Source: Anaerolineae bacterium | Lineage (GTDB): Bacteria; Chloroflexota; Anaerolineae; Aggregatilineales; UBA3940 | Assembly: GCA_016926985.1 (NCBI GenBank) | Contig: JAFGNO010000122.1 | Coordinates: 1 to 10,784, forward strand | Direction of reading: 5' to 3' | DNA: 10,784 nt | Program-made: the position numbers and the translations under genes | Notes under the pieces: model-generated | The model's database searches: none | What the model was told of the DNA's origin: nothing | Seen by the model: the letters and a program-made list of their open reading frames with translations, nothing else | Shown here: positions 6,133 to 10,784 of the stretch, in pieces | Layout of the letters: each line of letters begins with the position of its first letter | Numbering within the stretch: position 1 is the stretch's first letter

Positions 6133-7806
6133 ATGAAAGAGAATCCTATGCGCGTGGAATTACAGGAAATCCGGAAAATATTCGGCGACGTGCGGGCCAA
6201 TGATGGGATTGATCTTACCTTTGAACCGGGCAAAATCTACGGACTGTTAGGAGAAAATGGCGCGGGGAAGTCCACGCTCATGAAAATCCTCTCAGGCTAC
6301 CAGCCCCCAACCAGTGGGCAGATCCTGCTGGATGGACAGCCCATATCCTTCAGCGCGCCCGATGATGCACTCAACGCCGGGATCGGGATGCTCTACCAGT
6401 CTCCCCTTGACTTCCCCCCCTTGCAGGTCATCGAAAATCACCTCCTGGCCTATGATAACCGGTTGATACTCAAACTTGAGGATGGCTCTGAAGAGCTAAA
6501 AGCCTATGCCAGGCGTTTCGGCTTTGAGATCGACCCGGAACGCTATGTCGATACGCTCACTCTGGGCGAACGTCAGCAGATGGAGTTGCTTCGCCTGCTG
6601 GCGCTGGGCGCTGAACTACTCATCCTCGACGAGCCTACAACCGGGATCAGCGCGGAGCAAAAAGAGGTGCTGTTCAGCACCATGCGCCGACTTGCTCATG
6701 ATGAAAACAAGACAATCGTCCTGGTTTCACACAAGCTGGAAGAGGTGCAGGAACTCTGTGATCAGGTTGCAGTTCTCAGGCAGGGAAAGCTGATCGGCAC
6801 ACAGGACATCCCCTGCCCGACCAGTATTTTGGTCCGCATGATGTTTGGCGAGGAAATCCCCCGCAGCGAACAACCCGCTTTTGAAGAAGGACCAGTTGTC
6901 CTTCAAATCAATGATGCTTGCATCCATACTTACCGGCTGGCTGTCGAACACATCGAGTTTGAGGTTCATGAAGGCGAAGTGATTGGTTTTGCCGGGCTGG
7001 AGGGCAGCGGGCAGGGTTTGCTGCTGCGGGCATGCGCAGGGCTGATCCCTCTCCGATCAGGCGAAATCCTGCTGGATGGCAAACCTGTTAAAGGGAAACG
7101 CTCACCTGTTTTCTGGCTGCCTTACCTGGCCTATGCTGTTTTTATCGTTCGCCTGATATGGCTGCTTGTTGAACTCATACTGGGACGAATAAGGGGTGTC
7201 CAATTAGCCGGCGGGATCGTGGTTGCACTGCTCCTGTCCGGCGCGATCTGGCTGGTCGGTACCATTATTGAATCCTGGACAAGTGTAGCGCCTTACCACG
7301 AATTCTACGCACAAGGGGGCGCGTTTGTGCCTGCCGGTCGGCTGGATGAAGGTCTGGTTGCTGGCCTCTCCCTGACCGAGCATATGATCCTTGCCGCGCC
7401 AGAGCACAGCTTTATGGTTAACTGGAACGCTGCCCGCGAGGAGATTCAGAAGCGCATCAACCAGGTGAATGTGGTCGGCAGGCCGGAAAGTGACGTAGCG
7501 GAGCTATCCGGAGGCAATCAGCAGCGCGCGATGATTGCCCTGCTTAATGCCCCGCTTCGCCTGATTATGCTGGAACATCCTACGCGTGGGCTGGATGTGA
7601 CCTCAGCCAACCATATCTGGGGCCTGTTTCAGCAGCGCCGCCGCGAGGGAACAGCGTTTATGTTCATCTCTGCCGATCTGGATGAGTTGCTTGAACGCAG
7701 CGACCGGATCGCGGTTTTCTCCGGCGGTCGGTTGATCCAGATCGTCAGAGCGAGCGATACCAGCGTGGAGGAGTTGGGGTACATGATAGGAGGTGAGCAG
7801 GTATGA
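6133..7806 (+). CDS. Double ATPase of nucleoside-type ABC importer, with hydrophobic insert
   Basis: Energises the importer from the cytoplasmic side; two fused nucleotide-binding domains, as in the NupA/YufO and RbsA families. It has 557 residues, while about 500-520 is usual. Domain 1 is complete: Walker A GENGAGKST (40-48), signature LTLGERQQ (142-149), Walker B LLILDE (162-167), His200. Domain 2 is degenerate: the Walker A site reads GLEGSGQG (288-295) without the Lys; the signature LSGGNQQ (458-464) is intact; Walker B reads LIMLEH (477-482), with Glu and His for Asp and Glu. Degenerate second sites are known in this family. Residues about 323-388 form an extra stretch with two hydrophobic segments, after which FVPAGRLDEGL resumes the family pattern. 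Start: ATG 6133 and ATG 6148 are both possible; 6148 has GAGA before it and gives the family-like opening MRVELQEI. The stop overlaps the next gene by ATGA. Confidence 0.92.
   Translation: MKENPMRVELQEIRKIFGDVRANDGIDLTFEPGKIYGLLGENGAGKSTLMKILSGYQPPTSGQILLDGQPISFSAPDDALNAGIGMLYQSPLDFPPLQVIENHLLAYDNRLILKLEDGSEELKAYARRFGFEIDPERYVDTLTLGERQQMELLRLLALGAELLILDEPTTGISAEQKEVLFSTMRRLAHDENKTIVLVSHKLEEVQELCDQVAVLRQGKLIGTQDIPCPTSILVRMMFGEEIPRSEQPAFEEGPVVLQINDACIHTYRLAVEHIEFEVHEGEVIGFAGLEGSGQGLLLRACAGLIPLRSGEILLDGKPVKGKRSPVFWLPYLAYAVFIVRLIWLLVELILGRIRGVQLAGGIVVALLLSGAIWLVGTIIESWTSVAPYHEFYAQGGAFVPAGRLDEGLVAGLSLTEHMILAAPEHSFMVNWNAAREEIQKRINQVNVVGRPESDVAELSGGNQQRAMIALLNAPLRLIMLEHPTRGLDVTSANHIWGLFQQRRREGTAFMFISADLDELLERSDRIAVFSGGRLIQIVRASDTSVEELGYMIGGEQV
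7099..7296 (+). other. Two-helix hydrophobic insert inside ATPase domain 2
   Basis: Residues about 323-388 of the ATPase. After KGKR come a hydrophobic run at about 326-350 (LPYLAYAVFIVRLIWLLVEL), a short basic turn GRIRG (351-355) and a second run at about 356-379 (LAGGIVVALLLSGAIWLVG). The frame is unbroken, and recognisable domain-2 sequence stands on both sides. In relatives I recall only a short loop here. Confidence 0.75.
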
Positions 7807-8873
7807 AACGCGATAATCTAAGGATCATCTGGCCAGCCGTCCCGGTCTTGCTGGCGCTGGTGGTCATCACCATCCTCCTGTTTGTGGTTGGTGCTGACCC
7901 AATCACCACCTATTCTGCCTTCTGGACAGGGTCATTTGCCACGGCTGAGCGCACTTTCAGCACGCTGGCCTTCTGGGTTCCGCTGCTGCTCTGCGCCACT
8001 GGCTTACTGGTCACCTTCACCGCCGGGCTGTGGAATATTGGTGTTGAGGGCCAGATGATCATGGGAGCCGTTGGCGCAAGCTGGGTCGCCCTGAAAGTGG
8101 CCAATGCGCTCCCCAATATACCTGGGCTAGTCATTATCCCCCTTGAATTAATCATCGCTTTCCTTGCTGGGGCATTGTGGGCAGGGCTGGCTGCTATTTT
8201 AAAAACACGCGGCGGCGTCCATGAGATTTTTGGGGGCGTGGCCCTCAACAGCCTGGCCATTATCGCCACCAACTACCTGATCTCCGGCCCCTGGCAGCCC
8301 CCAGAGGGGGGCACATTCCGGGGAACGCAGCCTTTTCCCGCTCATACGCTCCTGCCACTGCATGGTGATACACTCTTCAGCCCGCTGTCGCTTGTCCTGG
8401 CGTTGCTTGTGCTGCTGGTGGTCATGCTCACTTTGAAAGGCACCTTCTGGGGGTTGAAACTGAAAGCGCTGGGAAAAAACCTGTCCTCAGCCTTCATGAT
8501 GGGCATCTCCAGCGAGCGCGAAGCTATCATAGCAATGATGCTCTGTGGCGGTCTTGCCGGATTAGCCGGTGCGGTGCGTGTGCTGAGCTGGTTTGACAGC
8601 CTGCGCCAGAGCATCTCGGGGGGAATTGGTTTCCTTGCTATCCTGATTGTGTTGCTGTCCGGGATGCGGCCCCTGTTCACGCTGGTCATTGCCCTGCTGT
8701 TCTCTGCCCTGCTGACGGGTGGTTCCATTGTGCAGCTGCGTACGCAGCTGCACTCATCAATCAGCGGGATTATCCAGGGTTTGCTGGTTCTGTTTATGCT
8801 GCTGTTTGGGGATTACAGAAAGGTGATTCGAAAACGCCGGGTGGTGAAACCCGCCCCAGGAGGTGACGCATGA
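7803..8873 (+). CDS. ABC importer permease, nucleoside/sugar type (first subunit)
   Basis: Integral membrane subunit of the importer, BPD_transp_2 family, like YufP/NupB. It has 356 residues, with about 8-10 hydrophobic segments spread along its length. The family mark GLWNIGVEGQMIMGA lies at 75-89; the cytoplasmic coupling region is near LKALGKNLSSAFMMGI, with later helices LAGLAGAVRVLSW and GFLAILIVLLSG. The N terminus is MKRDNLR and the C-terminal tail is basic (RKVIRKRRVVK), both likely cytoplasmic. The ATG overlaps the ATPase stop (ATGA) and is preceded by AGGAGGTGA, so the two are translationally coupled. The pairing with the BMP lipoprotein indicates purine nucleosides as the likely cargo; this is family inference. 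Confidence 0.93.
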   Translation: MKRDNLRIIWPAVPVLLALVVITILLFVVGADPITTYSAFWTGSFATAERTFSTLAFWVPLLLCATGLLVTFTAGLWNIGVEGQMIMGAVGASWVALKVANALPNIPGLVIIPLELIIAFLAGALWAGLAAILKTRGGVHEIFGGVALNSLAIIATNYLISGPWQPPEGGTFRGTQPFPAHTLLPLHGDTLFSPLSLVLALLVLLVVMLTLKGTFWGLKLKALGKNLSSAFMMGISSEREAIIAMMLCGGLAGLAGAVRVLSWFDSLRQSISGGIGFLAILIVLLSGMRPLFTLVIALLFSALLTGGSIVQLRTQLHSSISGIIQGLLVLFMLLFGDYRKVIRKRRVVKPAPGGDA

Positions 8874-9883
8874 ACGACACGCAGTTAGTCCGCATGCTGG
8901 CCCTGATCATTGCCCAGAGCGCCCCGCTGATGCTGGCTGTCACCGGGGAGACGATCACGGAGCGAGGGGGTGTGATCAACCTCTCCCTTGATGGGTCCAT
9001 GCTGATCGCTGCCATGGGCGGCTTCGTTGTTGCCTATAAAATTGACCTATTGTTACAGGCGGCTGGCATCTCCGGGAATTTCTTCCCCCTGATGGCTGGT
9101 TTTTCTACTGCTGCGCTGATCGGCATGCTCGTTGCTTTGCTGATTGCCTGGGGCAGCATCCGGTTGAAGCAGGACCAGGTTGCAATTGGGTTTGTGCTGA
9201 CGCTCCTGCTTGCCGATGTGGCCAACTTTCTTGGCCAGGACTATACCCGCCTCCCCGGCCCTCGTGTCAAACACCTGCCGATCCCTCTCCTGTCCGAGAT
9301 ACCGATCCTGGGCCCGATGTTTTTTAACCACGACCTGTTGATCTACCTGACGTTTGCCATCGTTGGGATCGCGTGGTTCTGGATGTTCCGCACGCAGCCC
9401 GGCCTGCGAATGCGCGGCGTTGGCGAACGGCCTGAGTCGGCTTTCGCGCGGGGGATTGGAGTCAACCGGGTTCGATATCTCTATACGGCGCTGGGCGGGG
9501 CGCTGGTCGGCATCTCCGGAGCAGCCTATTCCCTCGACATCAAGCTGGGATGGAGCGATAACCACATCCTCGGCATTGGCTGGATTGCGCTTGCCATTGT
9601 GATTTTTGGCGGCTGGCGCCCGATCAGGGGGGCCCTGGGAACCATCCTTTATGGGATCACCAAGGCGCTGGCCCAGAAGCTTCAAACGACTTTCCCACAG
9701 GTTCCAGTGGTGCTGTTCAACTCGCTCCAGTGGTTGCTCATGCTCGGGGTGCTGCTTCTGGTAGGGAGCAGCGGGATCCGCCGCCTGATTGATTACGCGC
9801 CTGCAAGATTGCAACAGCCATTAGCGCAGGCGCTCCGGGTTGCTCCTCCACAGGCTTTGGGCACCGCTTTTGTTGATGACTGA
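8870..9883 (+). CDS. ABC importer permease, nucleoside/sugar type (second subunit)
   Basis: Partner permease, like YufQ/NupC, pairing with the previous subunit to form the membrane channel. It has 337 residues, mostly hydrophobic. The N-terminal mark GETITERGGVINLSLDGSML (26-45) corresponds to the family's GE-x3-ER-x-GV-x-N-x2-x-(D/E)G pattern. MRGVGERPESAFARGIGVNRVRYL is the family coupling segment, and LGIGWIALAIVIFGGWRPIRG the conserved late helix. A C-terminal tail of some 30 residues after RRLIDYAP looks non-membrane. The start overlaps the previous stop by ATGA and follows AGGAGGTGA at 8859-8867. It closes the importer cluster; a hairpin lies 40 bases downstream. Confidence 0.93.
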   Translation: MNDTQLVRMLALIIAQSAPLMLAVTGETITERGGVINLSLDGSMLIAAMGGFVVAYKIDLLLQAAGISGNFFPLMAGFSTAALIGMLVALLIAWGSIRLKQDQVAIGFVLTLLLADVANFLGQDYTRLPGPRVKHLPIPLLSEIPILGPMFFNHDLLIYLTFAIVGIAWFWMFRTQPGLRMRGVGERPESAFARGIGVNRVRYLYTALGGALVGISGAAYSLDIKLGWSDNHILGIGWIALAIVIFGGWRPIRGALGTILYGITKALAQKLQTTFPQVPVVLFNSLQWLLMLGVLLLVGSSGIRRLIDYAPARLQQPLAQALRVAPPQALGTAFVDD

Positions 9884-9922
9884 GCGGTTATTGGTTAATC
9901 TGTTGGCATGACAATCAAGCAA

Positions 9923-9944
9923 AAGGGCAGGGGAACCTGCCCTT
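9923..9944 (+). terminator. Hairpin after the importer genes
   Basis: AAGGGCAGG (9923-9931) pairs with CCTGCCCTT (9936-9944), a 9-bp stem closed by the stable tetraloop GGAA (GNRA type), followed by ATTCGCCCTGTTT. The T-run is weak. It probably marks the 3' end of the importer transcript, at least in part, before the next gene. Confidence 0.65.
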
Positions 9945-9963
9945 ATTCGCCCTGTTTGGGACA

Positions 9964-9969
9964 GAGGAA
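9964..9969 (+). promoter_or_regulatory. Ribosome site supporting a TTG start
   Basis: GAGGAA lies 6 bases before the TTG at 9976. No ATG or GTG in this frame lies between the upstream stop and the zinc-ribbon cysteines, so TTG is the best start for the PLP enzyme that follows. Confidence 0.65.
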
Positions 9970-9975
9970 TTTCCC

Positions 9976-10784
9976 TTGAAACACGTATTGAACCTGCAAT
10001 GTACAATCTGTGGAAAAATCTACCAGCCAGATGAGGTGGAATATATCTGCCCGCTACATGGCGATGATGGCAATCTGGATGTGGTTTACGACTATGATGC
10101 CATCGCTGACCACGTCCGATTAAACGGCCTGATGGAAGCAGAAAGCATCTGGCGATACAAGGCTCTGATGCCCATCGCCTATGACGCCCCTACGCCACCG
10201 CTGGTAGTCGGCAACACACCGCTCTATCGGGCAGATAATGTAGCGGGCGCGCTTGGTCTGAACAAACTCTGGTTCAAGGATGACGGGCGGAATCCCACTG
10301 CTTCGCTCAAGGATCGGGCCAGCGCCCTGATCTTGGCTAAAGCCATGTCAGAAGGCCGTGAGCTGGTCACCACTGCCAGTACGGGTAATGCTGCGGCGGC
10401 GCTGGCCGGGCTCGCGGCCAGCGTCCAGATGCCTACCGTGATCTTTGTCCCGAAGAGCGCGCCGGTTGCCAAGATCACCCAGCTTCTGGTCTATGGCGCT
10501 CACGTGCTGCTGGTCGATGGCACCTACGATGACGCCTTTGACCTCTGCCTGCAGGCCTCCCGCGAATATGGCTGGTACTGCCGCAACACGGGCTATAATC
10601 CCTACACGGCTGAGGGAAAGAAGACTGTCGCCTACGAGATATGCGAGCAGCTTTCCGGAAAACCGGGGACATTTGTGGCGCCCGATGTGCTGCTTGTCAG
10701 CGTGGGTGATGGCAACATTATCAGCGGGATACACAAGGGCTTCAAAGACCTGCTTGCACTCGGTTGGATTGACCAGATGCCGCG
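9976..10784 (+). CDS. Threonine-synthase-like PLP enzyme, 3'-truncated by window edge
   Basis: Fold-type II PLP enzyme; in threonine synthase it turns O-phosphohomoserine into threonine. The frame is open from TTG 9976 to the window end (269 residues seen; the family has about 350-420). A small zinc-ribbon-like N terminus shows CTIC (9-12) and CPLH (25-28), as in the threonine synthases that begin with a metal knuckle, though the last ligand here would be His. The PLP lysine is Lys112 in NPTASLKDR (106-114), the STGN phosphate loop is at 135-138, and the glycine loop VGDGNIISG starts at 243. SLKD and GDGN vary from the commoner SFKD and GNGG. A hairpin separates it from the importer, so it may be its own unit. 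A related lyase or a special threonine synthase is possible; the motifs do not fit diaminopropionate ammonia-lyase well. Confidence 0.8.
   Translation, partial: MKHVLNLQCTICGKIYQPDEVEYICPLHGDDGNLDVVYDYDAIADHVRLNGLMEAESIWRYKALMPIAYDAPTPPLVVGNTPLYRADNVAGALGLNKLWFKDDGRNPTASLKDRASALILAKAMSEGRELVTTASTGNAAAALAGLAASVQMPTVIFVPKSAPVAKITQLLVYGAHVLLVDGTYDDAFDLCLQASREYGWYCRNTGYNPYTAEGKKTVAYEICEQLSGKPGTFVAPDVLLVSVGDGNIISGIHKGFKDLLALGWIDQMP

Noticed and set aside
7099..7296. Frameshift or mobile-element scar as the source of the hydrophobic stretch in the ATPase
   Set aside because: Both flanks of domain 2 are in the same frame, there is no stop, and no flanking direct or inverted repeat was seen; an in-frame insertion is the simpler reading.
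9053..9814. Minus-strand open frame (about 253 codons) inside the second permease gene
   Set aside because: Shadow of a membrane-protein gene; the translation is polar, low in motifs and without a family match.

Overview
All genes in this window lie on the + strand and are tightly packed, in coding DNA of moderately high G+C. Most genes have AGGAG-type ribosome sites. The style of the genes, above all the nucleoside-type ABC transporter and its lipoprotein, suggests a free-living bacterium of the Chloroflexota (Anaerolineae-like). That assignment is an inference from remembered protein style and has not been tested by a search.

Layout: (1) 2-1591, adenine deaminase, cut at its 5' end by the window edge. 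(2) 1673-2626, an aspartate-carbamoyltransferase-like protein. (3) 2732-3712, a second, YgeW-like (probably knotted) carbamoyltransferase. (4) 3735-4694, carbamate kinase. (5) 4783-6024, a BMP-family substrate-binding lipoprotein. (6) 6133-7806, a double ATPase of a nucleoside/sugar-type ABC importer. (7, 8) 7803-8873 and 8870-9883, its two permeases, joined to the ATPase and to each other by ATGA overlaps. (9) 9976-10784, a threonine-synthase-like PLP enzyme, cut at its 3' end. Gaps are short (22-108 bp) and hold ribosome sites and three or four hairpins. No RNA gene, CRISPR array or transposon is seen.

Reading of the system: the transporter would bring in purine nucleosides or bases, Ade would deaminate adenine to hypoxanthine, and one or both carbamoyltransferases could split a carbamoylated (ureido) breakdown product to carbamoyl phosphate, which carbamate kinase uses to make ATP. 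This resembles the logic of the E. coli ygeW-yqeA region and of fermentative purine catabolism. The pathway is inferred from gene content; the substrates are not shown by the sequence.

Three points stand out. The binding lipoprotein appears to have its two lobes in swapped order: the segment that is normally the C-terminal lobe comes directly after the lipobox, ahead of the normally N-terminal lobe. The ATPase carries an extra stretch of about 65 residues with two strongly hydrophobic segments, inserted in the second nucleotide-binding domain. The first carbamoyltransferase keeps the carbamoyl-phosphate site but lacks the residues that bind aspartate in PyrB.
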